Source: Pseudoalteromonas sp. GCY (GTDB taxonomy: Bacteria > Pseudomonadota > Gammaproteobacteria > Enterobacterales > Alteromonadaceae). From it: a DNA stretch of 64,000 nt. The stretch spans positions 3,301,501 through 3,365,500 of the forward strand of contig NZ_CP068023.1 of NCBI RefSeq assembly GCF_016695175.1. The letters run 5' to 3'. This document shows, one piece after another, positions 28,649 to 38,783 of the stretch (position 1 is its first letter; each line of letters begins with the position of its first letter). Under the pieces are notes generated by a model. The model did no database searches, was not told the DNA's origin, and saw nothing but the letters and a program-made list of their open reading frames with translations. The position numbers and the translations under genes are program-made.

Positions 28649-29626
28649 TTAAGGCAGCCAGTCCTCCATTGCCTCAAGGCTGAATTCAATACCGTCGAAA
28701 TCAAAACGTGTTTGTTCTGGTGTAATTTCTACAACGGTCAAAGCTCCTAAGCTATCACCCTCGTATAAAGGTCTATTGTTTATTTTTATCCACCGCTCAT
28801 GAGAGTCGGTAGCATAAATATGCGCTTGATAACGTAAGCTTGGAATACTATTTTGCAATTGGGCGGGCAGCAGCGCGATGGGCGTAGCTGAAGCAGAGTC
28901 CTTAGTCGTAGAAAGCACCTCAGGCTCTTCATGCGGTGCCGTTTCTTTTACCGCCTCAGCAAAGGCCTTTTTAAGTTCTTCTGATACCCCGGCAAGTTCA
29001 TCATTTTGTGGTTTTGGCTTAGCACCAAATACGCGATAACCCGCATATTCACCAGCCGTTTGGATTTCTCCAGGAGATGAGTCTTGAGTAACCTGATTAG
29101 GTTGAATGGCATCCGATTTAGGGGCTGGAACAGCAGGTACAGCTTTAACAGAGTCTACCGGTACCAATTGTTGTTGATATAAAGGCTTGCCTTGGTTATC
29201 AACACCAATTTGCACAGACACCCACTGGAAATGCTGCTCAGGCTCAGCAGTTTGCGCCACTAGATTAGGATTAACAGTGTTGTTTGTCGCTGAAGTAGTC
29301 GCTGGTGTACTCACTTCTTGACTAGCAACATTAGCCTTTTTCACCTGCTGATTATTCTCCACCGCAAGATCTGTAGAAAGCTCAGCTTGCTCTTCTTTTT
29401 TCGGCTCCACTATAGACGTTACTGCAGGTTGCACTTCCGCGGGGGTCGTTATCTTACCGATATAATACCCTGCCCCAAGTGAAGACAAAGACAAGAGGCC
29501 CGCACCGACATAGGTAACGAGTCTTTTATAGAAAATGAGTTGGGCGTCTTGGCGTTGACTCAAATAATCCTGCTCTGCATCTGCGCCTTGTTGTGACTGT
29601 TTCATTGCACTTGTTAAATACGACAT
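28649..29626 (-). CDS. gspB: General secretion pathway accessory protein GspB
   Basis: A 325-residue inner-membrane protein. It has a short cytoplasmic N-terminus, one TM helix (about residues 36-58), a long Pro/Ala/Glu-rich periplasmic linker and a C-terminal GspB domain (INNRPLYEGDSLGALTVVEI, ending AMEDWLP). GspB/ExeB acts with the ATPase GspA/ExeA to help place the type II secretion secretin through peptidoglycan. The frame opens earlier (29686), but ATG at 29626 has a GAGGG site and directly follows the gspA stop (8-bp gap). The main type II secretion operon is not in this window. Confidence 0.85.
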   Translation of the reverse strand: MSYLTSAMKQSQQGADAEQDYLSQRQDAQLIFYKRLVTYVGAGLLSLSSLGAGYYIGKITTPAEVQPAVTSIVEPKKEEQAELSTDLAVENNQQVKKANVASQEVSTPATTSATNNTVNPNLVAQTAEPEQHFQWVSVQIGVDNQGKPLYQQQLVPVDSVKAVPAVPAPKSDAIQPNQVTQDSSPGEIQTAGEYAGYRVFGAKPKPQNDELAGVSEELKKAFAEAVKETAPHEEPEVLSTTKDSASATPIALLPAQLQNSIPSLRYQAHIYATDSHERWIKINNRPLYEGDSLGALTVVEITPEQTRFDFDGIEFSLEAMEDWLP

Positions 29627-29634
29627 GTTTCCCT

Positions 29635-30549
29635 CTACACCAATTTTGCCAAGCCAAAGCCTGCAACAAATAACACACCAAGCCAAGCCGTAAACAATAA
29701 AGGCACGCGATTTTTTTCTTGGCTTGCGACTGGCACTAAATTAGTGGGTAGCGCCTCTTTTGCAGCTTGAACAGCGATTGCTTTCGTTACCTGAGTTTGC
29801 GATGCCGAGTAAGCACCTAATAAACATCTGTCGGCCAACAAGTTTATTAATCTTGGGATCCCAGCTGTCACTTGATGTACATAGGCTACCGCATCGTGGT
29901 GGAACAACGCTTGCTGACAACCTGCTTTTTGCAGACGATGCTGTATATAAGCAAACACTTGCGATTCGCTAAGTGGTAGCAAGTGATAACGCGCCGTGAT
30001 CCTTTGTGCCAATTGACGTAGCTCGTTGCGCTGTAACAAATGCTGTAGCTCTGGCTGACCTACCAATACAATTTGTAGCAATTTTTTATGATCTGTTTCC
30101 AGATTAGTCAGTAGCCTAAGCTGTTCAAGTACCTCTGGTGCTAAATGCTGAGCTTCATCAATGATCAACATAGTATGACCACCACTATGATGGTTCTCTA
30201 ACAATCTATGCTTAATCACATCTGTAAGCGATTTTAACGTGGCGTTGTCGCTGTCATAGTTAATTTCCAGCTCATCACAAATCGTCGCAAGCAGTTCAAG
30301 TTCTGATAGTGATGGATTAAGTATAAAAGCAACCTTCGTTGATTCAGGTAATTGAGCCAACATGCTGCGTGTTACTGTGGTTTTCCCCGTTCCCACCTCA
30401 CCTGTCAGTAGCACAAAACCGCCCGCGTCACCCAACCCATAGGTTAAGTGTGCAAGTGCTTCCTTGTGACGTTCGCTAAGGAATAAAAATTCAGGATTTG
30501 GAGCAATCGAGAAGGGTTTTTCAGTTAACCCAAAATAGCGTAAATACAC
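29635..30549 (-). CDS. gspA: ExeA/GspA-family AAA ATPase
   Basis: A 304-residue ATPase. The N-terminus MYLRYFGLTEKPFSIAPNPE is the classical ExeA opening. Walker A is GEVGTGKTT (about residue 50) and Walker B is TMLIIDEAQHL (about 125), followed by the arginine-rich AQRITARYHLLPL sensor. A C-terminal TM helix lies at about residues 285-303. Partner of GspB; the ExeAB complex spans the inner membrane and uses ATP to remodel peptidoglycan for secretin assembly. It is divergent from cca. Confidence 0.9.
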   Translation of the reverse strand: MYLRYFGLTEKPFSIAPNPEFLFLSERHKEALAHLTYGLGDAGGFVLLTGEVGTGKTTVTRSMLAQLPESTKVAFILNPSLSELELLATICDELEINYDSDNATLKSLTDVIKHRLLENHHSGGHTMLIIDEAQHLAPEVLEQLRLLTNLETDHKKLLQIVLVGQPELQHLLQRNELRQLAQRITARYHLLPLSESQVFAYIQHRLQKAGCQQALFHHDAVAYVHQVTAGIPRLINLLADRCLLGAYSASQTQVTKAIAVQAAKEALPTNLVPVASQEKNRVPLLFTAWLGVLFVAGFGLAKLV

Positions 30550-30639
30550 GACTTGTCTCTTTATTGTTATGATGCGCTCTATAATGGCAAAATCCGGGTC
30601 AAGATAAAACCTCGAATCGCAGAAAATGGAACATAGAAA

Positions 30640-31740
30640 ATGAAAATCTACCTCGTCGGCGGTGCAGTTAGAGACGAACTGCTAGGACGCCCAATAAAAG
30701 AAAGAGATTATGTCGTCGTTGGCAGCACACTTGAGCAAATGAGCAAACTTGGTTATCAGCAGGTTGGTAATGATTTTCCCGTGTTTTTACATCCAACGAC
30801 CAAAGATGAGCACGCACTTGCGCGCACTGAGCGTAAGAGTGGTCAAGGATATACCGGATTTATTTGCGACTTCGGCCCAGAAATCACACTGGAAGAAGAT
30901 TTACTTCGCCGAGATCTTACCGTTAATGCAATTGCTAAAGATGATGATGGTTCACTTATCGACCCTTATGGCGGTCAAAAAGATTTAGAAAGCAGAATTT
31001 TACGCCATGTCAGCAGTGCTTTTAGTGAAGATCCACTCCGGGTGCTGCGAGTAGCTCGGTTTGCAGCTCGTTATAAAGAATACAACTTCACCATTGCTGC
31101 TGAAACTTGGCACCTTATGCAAACCATGGTTGCTAACGGTGAATTAAAAAACTTAACCAAAGAGCGTATTTGGCTAGAAATAGAAAAGACAATCCAAGAT
31201 AAAGGTTTGGGGCATTTTCTACATACCGTTTGGAGGCTCAGTGCGCTTGATGATGTCGCTCCATATATCCCAACATGGGATGAAGCAGCCTATGACAAAT
31301 TCCAAAATGCACTCTCTAGACTTGAAAAAAATGATGAGTTAGATGGGTTAGCACAATTCAGCCTTGCCTGTTACTTTTCGGGTACTAGCTTGATTCAGTT
31401 AGCGCAAGCAAAACGATTCAAAGTACCTAATAGTTACGTAGAAAGCAGCAAAGAGCTCATCACAAACCTCGATTTATTGAGCAAGGAAAATAAAACGCCG
31501 GATGATTGGCTTATTATATTACAAAATATTGACGCATGGCGCAGACCTGAGAAATTAGCGCGTTTTTGTTATATTTGTAGCAAGGTAAGTGATAATTTCC
31601 GCGTGCTTTGTGACAAACTTACACAGAACTTTTTAGCAACTCGCAACATAGACGTTCAAGAGGTCATTGCAATGGGCTATCAAGGAAAGGCTATTCAAGA
31701 ACAGCTCAAACTCAGACGCCTAAAAGCTATACAAAACTAG
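30640..31740 (+). CDS. cca: CCA-adding tRNA nucleotidyltransferase
   Basis: A 366-residue class II nucleotidyltransferase that builds or repairs the 3' CCA of tRNAs. The catalytic head is clear: YLVGGAVRDELLGRP, KERDYVVVGST (catalytic Asp pair), the template ARTERKSGQGYTGF region, RRDLTVNAIA and DPLRVLRVARFAARY. It is shorter than the 412-residue E. coli enzyme and has no HD phosphohydrolase domain, ending soon after the tail helices. The downstream hairpin at 31753-31782 may terminate it. Confidence 0.93.
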   Translation: MKIYLVGGAVRDELLGRPIKERDYVVVGSTLEQMSKLGYQQVGNDFPVFLHPTTKDEHALARTERKSGQGYTGFICDFGPEITLEEDLLRRDLTVNAIAKDDDGSLIDPYGGQKDLESRILRHVSSAFSEDPLRVLRVARFAARYKEYNFTIAAETWHLMQTMVANGELKNLTKERIWLEIEKTIQDKGLGHFLHTVWRLSALDDVAPYIPTWDEAAYDKFQNALSRLEKNDELDGLAQFSLACYFSGTSLIQLAQAKRFKVPNSYVESSKELITNLDLLSKENKTPDDWLIILQNIDAWRRPEKLARFCYICSKVSDNFRVLCDKLTQNFLATRNIDVQEVIAMGYQGKAIQEQLKLRRLKAIQN

Positions 31741-31752
31741 CCATCTACCGTG

Positions 31753-31782
31753 AAAAGATAGGTTAATTTTCAGCCTATCTTT
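31753..31782 (+). terminator. Probable terminator of cca
   Basis: Stem AAAGATAGG / CCTATCTTT, with an 11-nt loop, 13 bases after the cca stop. The T-run is short (TTT), so efficiency is uncertain. Confidence 0.5.
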
Positions 31783-31922
31783 AAAAGTTCCCACAAAAAT
31801 GATCTCCAAAACATCAAACGCTCATTTTTAGAACAGCAAACACTACATAAAAATTACAAATATAGCTACAAACACGCTCAAAATTACCGCTAAAACTTAT
31901 ACCATTTCTATCAAATATAAAT

Positions 31923-31943
31923 TTATTGTTTTCAAAACAATAA
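31923..31943. promoter_or_regulatory. 21-bp perfect palindrome in the AT-rich leader of the TonB receptor gene
   Basis: TTATTGTTTT-C-AAAACAATAA is a perfect 10+10 palindrome about 260 bp before the receptor start. It lies in a 420-bp gene-free, very AT-rich region (31783-32204). It could be a regulator-binding site; I cannot name the regulator. A weak promoter candidate nearer the gene is TTGTTT (32104) with TATATT (32129), 19-bp spacing. Nothing else is recognised in this region. Confidence 0.35.
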
Positions 31944-32204
31944 CAGCACTTGTAAACACTCACTAACCGTAAACAAAAGATGACACAAAGGTGCACCATA
32001 AACACATGATTAATAAGAGTAAAACCAAAACAGGAACAGTAAAATCACACATTACACCTTTTATAAACATCATACACATTTAGACAAAAGCCATATTTAA
32101 CAATTGTTTATGGTAAAAACGCTGCACCTATATTGCGATATCTCCTCTTTCAAATGTATGGAAAGAGTTGACCGTCGTTATAAACAAAGTAAATAAGGGT
32201 CAAA

Positions 32205-35129
32205 ATGTTGAAGAAGTTAAATCTAGTTACCGCGGGTATCCAAGTTGCTTTAGTGGCCGGTGCCGTAAGTAGTTCAGTAGCTGTTGCAAACGAACAGACA
32301 GAAGCAAAATCAGTAGAGCGTATTCAAGTTACAGGTTCTCGAATTAAACGTGTAAACCTAACTTCGCCGACTCCAGTTACCGTTATCGGTGGTGTGGAGC
32401 TTGAAAACCAAGGCATCACAAACGTAAATGACCTTTTAGCTGAAATGCCTCAAGCAACAGTTGGCCTATCTCCAGAGAATACTACTAGCTATATCTATGC
32501 TTCAGGCTTAAATACAACTGACCTACGTGGTTTAGGTTCAGAGCGTACGTTAGTACTAGTTAATGGTCGTCGTTTTGTGCCTGGTTCTGTTGGTGACACT
32601 GCTGTAGATTTAAACAACATCCCTACCTCTATCATTGAGCGCGTAGAAATCGCAACGGGTGGTGCAGCAGCAGTATACGGTGCTGACGCTGTAGCTGGTG
32701 TTGTAAACATCATCACTAAAAAGTCATTCGATGGTGTAGAAGTTGATGTGTCTACGGTAAAGCCTGAGCAAAGCGGTGGTGAGGAATATTTCTTCTCTAT
32801 TACAGGTGGTCAAGAACTAGAAAAGCTCTCTTTCATTACCTCTTTAAACTACACCAAAAATGAAAGCTACGCGAAACTAGACCGTGACTTCTTCAAGCGC
32901 GGCATGAGATCAATCTCTAACCCTGCAAATACAGGTGGTAGTGACGGTATTCCTGCTGATATCGAGTTTAATCACCCAACAGCGCTTGGCTATTACTCAG
33001 AGCGTGGTGACTTCTTTGCTTGGGAAGGAACAAAGACACGTGAAGCGTTTGAGAACCACCACTTCACTTTCGATGAAGATGGCACAATGCGCCCATTCGA
33101 TTACGGTCTTGGTCTAATCGACGATCCTAACCCAGCTATTTCAAAGCGTGCTGCTGGCCGTTACACATATGACGAAGCAAACCCTGGTGATGCTATCTTC
33201 AGACACGGTTATAAAGATTATTTCCGCACACCACTTGAGCGAATGATCGGTACTCTTTACGGTACATATGAGCTGAATGATGAACATGCGCTAACGTTTG
33301 ATGCGACTTATTCTAAGACAGAAGCAACGACTGAAAGTAGCCCTGCATTCTTCTCACACACAATCCGTCGCGATAGCGCATTTGTAAATGATGCCATGGG
33401 TAAAGTGATGGATGACGCAGGTCTAGGCTCTGTAACACTTTATCAAGCAAATGAAAACTTATGGGGTGACCGTAAGTATAACCAAGAGCGTGAAGTGTTC
33501 CGTTCATCAATTGGTGCAGAAGGCATCATTAACGATGACTGGAGCTACAGCACATACTTCCAATTCGGCCGCATCGAACAAGACACGCTGTGGACTGGTG
33601 AAGTTTACAAAAACAATCTAGCTAATGCGATTGACTCTGTACTAATCAATGGTCAAGTTGTGTGTGCTACCCGTGATGCGGACGGTAACGTGACTGGTGC
33701 ACGTGAAGGTTGTGTACCATTCAACCCAATGGGTGCGACAAGCGCAACTCAGGAACAACTAGGTTATATTTCAACGACTGCAACTCGTTTTGCAAGACAC
33801 GACCAAGCAGTATTTGGTGCAACGGTTGATGGTGTATTATTTGAATTACCTGCAGGTTACGTAAGTGCAGCGTTTACAGCTGAGCATCGCCGTGAAGTTG
33901 CTAAGATCCGTCCATCTGAAAACATGGAGCAGGGCCTTATTAAAGGTAACTCAAGCCTACCTATGGATGGCGAAATCGAAGTTAAAGAATTCTCAGCAGA
34001 GGTTTCTGTACCGCTACTGATGGATGAGTTCCTAGCTACTGACCTTACTTTTGAAGGTGCATACCGCTACATGGATTACTCTGTAACAGGTGGTGACGAT
34101 GCTTGGAAACTAGCACTAAACTGGGGCGTGACTGACGAACTACGTGTACGTGTAAACCGTTCTAAATCGGTACGTGCGCCAAACCTAGGTGACCTGTTTA
34201 CTCCAAACTCTAAAACTTACAGCTCAGGCCGTGCAGACATTTGTCGCGCAGATTCAATTGCAGAATTAAGCAGTGACTACAAGTACAGAGATAACATCAT
34301 CAACAACTGTCAAGCTGCTGGTCTAGCTGCTGGTTGGATGCCTTCTGATGAATGGTTATCTGGTGGTAGCTTACCTGGTTACATTCAAGGTAATACTGAG
34401 CTGAAAAACGAAGTATCTAATGACTACACTATCGGTGTCATTTACACGCCTGAATTTGCTGAAGGCCTAGACTTAACGGTTGACTACTGGTCATTTGAAA
34501 TTGATGGTGCAATTGAATACTTTGGTCGTGACAGCATTAAGCTATGTTACGAAGCGTCTTCTTTAGACAATCCTTTCTGTGGTAACTTTGTCCGTAATAA
34601 AGAAACTGGTGAAATTGAAAACTACTACTCGCGTCCAATTAACGCTGCACAAATCACCAAAAAAGGCATGGACTTTGAATCTGCATACAAATTTGACGCA
34701 TTAAACGGTGAGTTTGCACTTAAACTAACCGCGACTTATTTGATTGAAGATAACCAAAACTCAACAGGCCGTGCGGAAGACTTCCGTAACTACATGGGTG
34801 AAACGGATGACGCACCACGCTGGAAAGGCCGTTTCAGCGCGCTATACACGCATGATGATTCTGCATACGTAGTAACAGTAAACTATCGCCACAGCACTGT
34901 TGAAGATAACGAGTGGACACCTGAAGATAACAACTTCAATGAGGTTTCTTCTTACACTACTGTAGATTTCATGTATAAAACTAACTTGGTTGAAGATCTA
35001 CAACTACGTGTTGGTGTAAATAACGTATTTGATAGAGAGCCGCCTCGTACACCTTATACATACGATGACGGTGAATTCTTCGATGTTAAAGGTCGTCGTC
35101 TATCACTAGGTATGAAGTATAACTTCTAA
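32205..35129 (+). CDS. TonB-dependent outer-membrane receptor
   Basis: A 974-residue outer-membrane transporter with a signal peptide (cut near residue 28, AVA|NEQ). A TonB-box-like region VERIQVTGSRIKR (about 37-49) leads into the plug domain (TPVTVIGGVELENQGI, ERTLVLVNGRRFVPGS, YGADAVAGVVNIIT) and a 22-strand-type barrel ending in the aromatic terminus MKYNF. The VTGSRIKR opening is common in the large receptors of Alteromonadales that take up peptides or glycans. The ligand is unknown. The long AT-rich leader and the strong terminator show that it is a single-gene unit, next to a hybrid kinase. Confidence 0.92.
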   Translation: MLKKLNLVTAGIQVALVAGAVSSSVAVANEQTEAKSVERIQVTGSRIKRVNLTSPTPVTVIGGVELENQGITNVNDLLAEMPQATVGLSPENTTSYIYASGLNTTDLRGLGSERTLVLVNGRRFVPGSVGDTAVDLNNIPTSIIERVEIATGGAAAVYGADAVAGVVNIITKKSFDGVEVDVSTVKPEQSGGEEYFFSITGGQELEKLSFITSLNYTKNESYAKLDRDFFKRGMRSISNPANTGGSDGIPADIEFNHPTALGYYSERGDFFAWEGTKTREAFENHHFTFDEDGTMRPFDYGLGLIDDPNPAISKRAAGRYTYDEANPGDAIFRHGYKDYFRTPLERMIGTLYGTYELNDEHALTFDATYSKTEATTESSPAFFSHTIRRDSAFVNDAMGKVMDDAGLGSVTLYQANENLWGDRKYNQEREVFRSSIGAEGIINDDWSYSTYFQFGRIEQDTLWTGEVYKNNLANAIDSVLINGQVVCATRDADGNVTGAREGCVPFNPMGATSATQEQLGYISTTATRFARHDQAVFGATVDGVLFELPAGYVSAAFTAEHRREVAKIRPSENMEQGLIKGNSSLPMDGEIEVKEFSAEVSVPLLMDEFLATDLTFEGAYRYMDYSVTGGDDAWKLALNWGVTDELRVRVNRSKSVRAPNLGDLFTPNSKTYSSGRADICRADSIAELSSDYKYRDNIINNCQAAGLAAGWMPSDEWLSGGSLPGYIQGNTELKNEVSNDYTIGVIYTPEFAEGLDLTVDYWSFEIDGAIEYFGRDSIKLCYEASSLDNPFCGNFVRNKETGEIENYYSRPINAAQITKKGMDFESAYKFDALNGEFALKLTATYLIEDNQNSTGRAEDFRNYMGETDDAPRWKGRFSALYTHDDSAYVVTVNYRHSTVEDNEWTPEDNNFNEVSSYTTVDFMYKTNLVEDLQLRVGVNNVFDREPPRTPYTYDDGEFFDVKGRRLSLGMKYNF

Positions 35130-35151
35130 TCTGCTGTAAAGTTATGATTCG

Positions 35152-35177
35152 AAAGCCTCCTTTTTGGAGGCTTTTTT
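35152..35177 (+). terminator. Rho-independent terminator of the TonB receptor gene
   Basis: Stem AAAGCCTCC / GGAGGCTTT with a 5-nt T loop and a T6 tail, 23 bases after the stop codon. Confidence 0.9.
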
Positions 35178-35313
35178 ATTTAGTCCCCACCTTTTATCGT
35201 ATTTTCGACGCAATTGGACAAACTTGAGTATTCACCTCTCCCCGCTTATGATTTAATACCCATGTTAATTTTTTTGTCATCAGTATTTCGTGTAGCAAGG
35301 CAGCTAGTTATCC

Positions 35314-37995
35314 ATGAAAACAAGCAAGTTAAGTATTCGACTCCTTTGGTATATCACCCCGCTTGTGATATTACCCTTGCTGTTTCTTGGCGGATTTACG
35401 CTCACGAATGTAACTAGCTCAACGCAAAAACAAGCCAAGCTCATTGTTAGTCGTTTCGTTGAACAACAACAGCAGAAGATGTTCAATTATATTGAGATCT
35501 ACCAGTCAACAACAAAACTGCTCTCAACCTCTCCAGTATTAAGTGACTTTCTTAATTCGGCCAACCTTGAAAGAATGGAAAAAACCAAGCGTTTAGGTGC
35601 GCTGATGGATGTTTTTGCCAGCTACAGTGAAGCGTATCCTGATATTATCAGCATCAATCTTTTATCTCCTAATGGCAGAAGCTCCGCATTTTATTCCAGC
35701 AACTTAGGTGAAGCACCAAACCTTTATCCCTTTGCCAAACAAATTATGCAAAGTAACTTGCGCCAACATCAATTTATGGTTGCCTCTAGTGCAGGTACAC
35801 AGCTGTATTTTGTCCAGCAGATCTACAGCGTAGATTACGAGCTCAAGCAACCTAGACAACAAGGTTATATCGTCGTACAAGTCTCTCCTTCTCTTTTAAG
35901 TACCAGTATTCTCGAAGCACCATACGATAATACACTAAACCTATTAGTGAGCATTGATGGTGAAGTGTTATTCAGCTCAGATACGAACCTCATTGGCCAC
36001 TACTTAAGCGCCAGTGAAATAGAAGAAATTGGCTATATTGCTGACCTTGGCCAATTAGACTCTACCGTTATTCACAGTATTGATAATGTGGAAAGGATGA
36101 CCTACAGCGCGCAACTAAGCGGAGGCTACTTTTATATTTCAACGATCCCTAAGTCGCTACTTTACCGCTCAGGTAAAACCATTAGTCTGATCACAGCATT
36201 GATCGTTATTCTATCTGTCGTTACATTGCCAATTTTGATTTTTATCGTGGTCCGCAACCTGTTGCTCAACCCCATAGAATTACTGGGGGAAGCGAGCCAT
36301 AGAGTTGGAGATGGCGACCTAATGGTGGCGCTACCAGAGCATAACAGTGACGAAGTTGGCATCCTCTTCCGAGATTTCAACCATATGATCGGCCAAATTC
36401 GTACCTTTCAGCGAGAGCTTGAGGATTACAAAGAGCACTTGGAAGAAAAAGTTGAAGACAGAACCAAAGAATTAGAAGAGACCAATAGCAAGCTAGAAGT
36501 TGCTATTGTAGAAGCCGAGCAGGCAAACCAGCTTAAAAGTCGCTTTTTAGCTAACATGAGTCATGAGATACGTACCCCGCTGACCGCTATTATGGGGTTT
36601 ACCGAGCAGCTTATACAGCATCCTAATTCTCCAACCTCAAAACAGCACCTAGACACAATTTTAAGAAACTCTAAACACCTTTTAGAACTTATCAATAATA
36701 TCTTAGACCTCTCTAAAATTGAGGCCGAAAAACTGGATGTTGAGGAATCAGAGGTCTTGGTGATGCCACTCATCAATGATATTGAATCCATCATTGAGCC
36801 GATGACGAATGAAAAACTACTGAACTTTTCCACAGAATTTATTCTACCTTTGCCTGACAAGCTTTACACCGACATTACTCGCTTAAAACAAATCTTGCTT
36901 AACATCGCAACAAATGCGGTGAAATTTACTGAGTACGGCGGCGTTCATTTAAAGGTGGAGTTTAGGCCTGAATCCGAAAAGTTTATCTTTAGCATTAAAG
37001 ATACCGGAATTGGCATGTCTCAAAATGAGCTAGAGCGCGCATTTAAGCCTTTTGAGCAAGCTGACACAACAACAACTCGACGATTCGGTGGCACAGGGCT
37101 TGGACTCTGTATTTCAAAGAATTTAGCACAACTGCTTGGTGGTGACGTGCATGTTCAAAGCCAACAAGGCACAGGAAGCTTATTTTCTATTGAGGTCTCT
37201 GGTAATTTCAAAGAGCGCTCTTACTCTTGGCTAAACGCACTTGAGCGACCAAGACAACCGGATAACAGTAAAACCCATATTGCGGCGGTAAAAGAGCTTG
37301 ATGCTAAAGTGCTTGTTGCGGAAGACAACCCCGATAACCAAGAGCTTATTACGCTGCTACTGTCTAACTGGGGCATAGTTCCTGATATTGCTAATAACGG
37401 TGCTGAAGCGGTTGAGATGGCGCTGGTTGAAGACTATCAACTGATATTAATGGATATGCAAATGCCAGTCATGGGTGGTGAAGAAGCAACGCAAATGCTC
37501 AGACATGCCGCCTATGATGGACCAATCATCGCGCTTACCGCCAACGTAATGAAACACGACATAGACAACCATATTAAAGCAGGGTGTGATGCCACTCTAG
37601 GCAAGCCGATAGATAAAGAATTGCTAGGTAAATTGCTACTAGAGTACCTTGAACTTCAAAATGACAAGTCCTCTTCATGGGATGCCTTATTAAAAACCGA
37701 AAAGTTCTTACAAATAAGTCGTAATTATGTCGAAAAGCTACCGTCACAGCTAGTTGAGCTGCAAAAGCTTTACGATAAACAAGAATGGGAATCTTTGAGG
37801 GCACTAGCACATAGTATCAAAGGCAGCGCGGGTTGCTTTGGCTTTATGAATATTCATGAAGCCGCAGGGGAACTAGAAACAAGTTTGCAAAAAACACAAA
37901 ACAGTAACCGCCATTACTATTTGCTTAAGCTCACTGAGGCTATGCGCTATACCCTATCAATAGACCAGCCAACGGATAATAGTCACTTAGGCTAA
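35314..37995 (+). CDS. Hybrid sensor histidine kinase with REC and HPt domains
   Basis: An 893-residue membrane kinase. It has TM1 (about 10-32), a periplasmic Cache-like sensor (about 40-280), TM2 (about 288-312), HAMP (about 313-365) and a coiled coil (about 368-408). HisKA carries the phospho-His in FLANMSHEIRTPL (about 418); HATPase boxes are NIATNAVKFT, DTGIGMSQNE and GGTGLGL. REC follows (VLVAEDNPDNQE; phospho-Asp in LILMDMQMPVMGG, about 714), then a C-terminal HPt (LAHSIKGSAGCFG, His about 832). It therefore holds the complete internal His-Asp-His relay. No partner response regulator is adjacent. Its 3' end overlaps convergent rimI by 9 bp. Confidence 0.92.
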   Translation: MKTSKLSIRLLWYITPLVILPLLFLGGFTLTNVTSSTQKQAKLIVSRFVEQQQQKMFNYIEIYQSTTKLLSTSPVLSDFLNSANLERMEKTKRLGALMDVFASYSEAYPDIISINLLSPNGRSSAFYSSNLGEAPNLYPFAKQIMQSNLRQHQFMVASSAGTQLYFVQQIYSVDYELKQPRQQGYIVVQVSPSLLSTSILEAPYDNTLNLLVSIDGEVLFSSDTNLIGHYLSASEIEEIGYIADLGQLDSTVIHSIDNVERMTYSAQLSGGYFYISTIPKSLLYRSGKTISLITALIVILSVVTLPILIFIVVRNLLLNPIELLGEASHRVGDGDLMVALPEHNSDEVGILFRDFNHMIGQIRTFQRELEDYKEHLEEKVEDRTKELEETNSKLEVAIVEAEQANQLKSRFLANMSHEIRTPLTAIMGFTEQLIQHPNSPTSKQHLDTILRNSKHLLELINNILDLSKIEAEKLDVEESEVLVMPLINDIESIIEPMTNEKLLNFSTEFILPLPDKLYTDITRLKQILLNIATNAVKFTEYGGVHLKVEFRPESEKFIFSIKDTGIGMSQNELERAFKPFEQADTTTTRRFGGTGLGLCISKNLAQLLGGDVHVQSQQGTGSLFSIEVSGNFKERSYSWLNALERPRQPDNSKTHIAAVKELDAKVLVAEDNPDNQELITLLLSNWGIVPDIANNGAEAVEMALVEDYQLILMDMQMPVMGGEEATQMLRHAAYDGPIIALTANVMKHDIDNHIKAGCDATLGKPIDKELLGKLLLEYLELQNDKSSSWDALLKTEKFLQISRNYVEKLPSQLVELQKLYDKQEWESLRALAHSIKGSAGCFGFMNIHEAAGELETSLQKTQNSNRHYYLLKLTEAMRYTLSIDQPTDNSHLG

Positions 37996-38433
37996 TGGTA
38001 AAGCCATTAGCATTGCATCTTCATGGCCATGAGTGCTCGGGTAGTAGTTTTTTCTCAAGCCCATTTCGACAAAACCATAGCGATGATATAACGCGATTGC
38101 TGCAGTGTTTGACGCTCTAACTTCAAGGAAGATATTTTCTGCTTGCAAGCTCTCCGCTTGCGCTAACAAATCTTCCATTAATGGCTTCGCGTAGCCCTTA
38201 CCTTGATAATTAGGACAAATACAAATATCCATCAAGGTTAAGTCTGGTCCCGCACGCTCTGCAACGTAGAAGCCCACCAGCGTATTACCATCAACAATAG
38301 CCGTATTAAAGTAACGACCGTGAAGGCAAGACTGCATGGTTTTCTCACTCCAAGGAAAAGCATGACAGGCTTGTTCTACTTGCATAATCTCATTAAGTGG
38401 AAATTGTAGTAAACCACCTTGCTTAACTTGCAT
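37987..38433 (-). CDS. rimI: Ribosomal protein S18-alanine N-acetyltransferase
   Basis: A 148-residue GNAT enzyme that acetylates the N-terminal Ala of ribosomal protein S18. Family pattern: CHAFPWSEKTMQSCL near residue 28, the acetyl-CoA motif CICPNYQGKGYAKPLMEDL (about 72-90), and LEVRASNTAAIALYHRYGF (about 103-121). It overlaps holD by 11 bp, the arrangement seen in E. coli (holD-rimI), so it is probably co-transcribed with tRNA-Trp and holD. Confidence 0.9.
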   Translation of the reverse strand: MQVKQGGLLQFPLNEIMQVEQACHAFPWSEKTMQSCLHGRYFNTAIVDGNTLVGFYVAERAGPDLTLMDICICPNYQGKGYAKPLMEDLLAQAESLQAENIFLEVRASNTAAIALYHRYGFVEMGLRKNYYPSTHGHEDAMLMALPLA

Positions 38434-38719
38434 CTTGTTGACTCCAGATTAATTGCCACAACTCACGCTTTTGAGCCGTACTTAGTTGAGCACTCGGTAA
38501 ACTTAATTGATTATTCTCAAGTGCAATCGTGTTGCCCATGACAACCTCAATTTTTTTACCCATGACCAATTCAAAGTCCTGCAACAAAACAGTCGGTAAA
38601 TCTACTTGCTGAAGCTCATTCGCAGCGGTAGCAACAACAGCGTTAGGGTCAAGATGTGCAAATGTAGAATTTAGCTTTAGAGGTACAATATCAAGAATAT
38701 CTGCGTAAATCGGATTCAT
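38423..38719 (-). CDS. holD: DNA polymerase III psi subunit
   Basis: A 98-residue protein assigned from position directly before rimI and from its C-terminal region (SAQLSTAQKRELWQLIWSQ), which resembles the psi C-terminus; psi links the clamp loader to SSB through chi. The frame extends upstream to 38914, but that part is the tRNA-Trp gene read on its own strand. ATG at 38719 (MNPIYADILDIVPL) is the sensible start. The psi family diverges quickly, so the assignment leans on synteny. Confidence 0.78.
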   Translation of the reverse strand: MNPIYADILDIVPLKLNSTFAHLDPNAVVATAANELQQVDLPTVLLQDFELVMGKKIEVVMGNTIALENNQLSLPSAQLSTAQKRELWQLIWSQQDAS

Positions 38720-38783
38720 GGCTAAGCAGTTTAATTTTTTAAGGGAGTTTACTTTGAAAAAATGCGAAGTGCAAAATAAGAAG

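Noticed and set aside
37987..38433. rimI as part of the island cargo
   Set aside because: The holD-rimI order is a conserved core arrangement and lies outside the attachment repeats.
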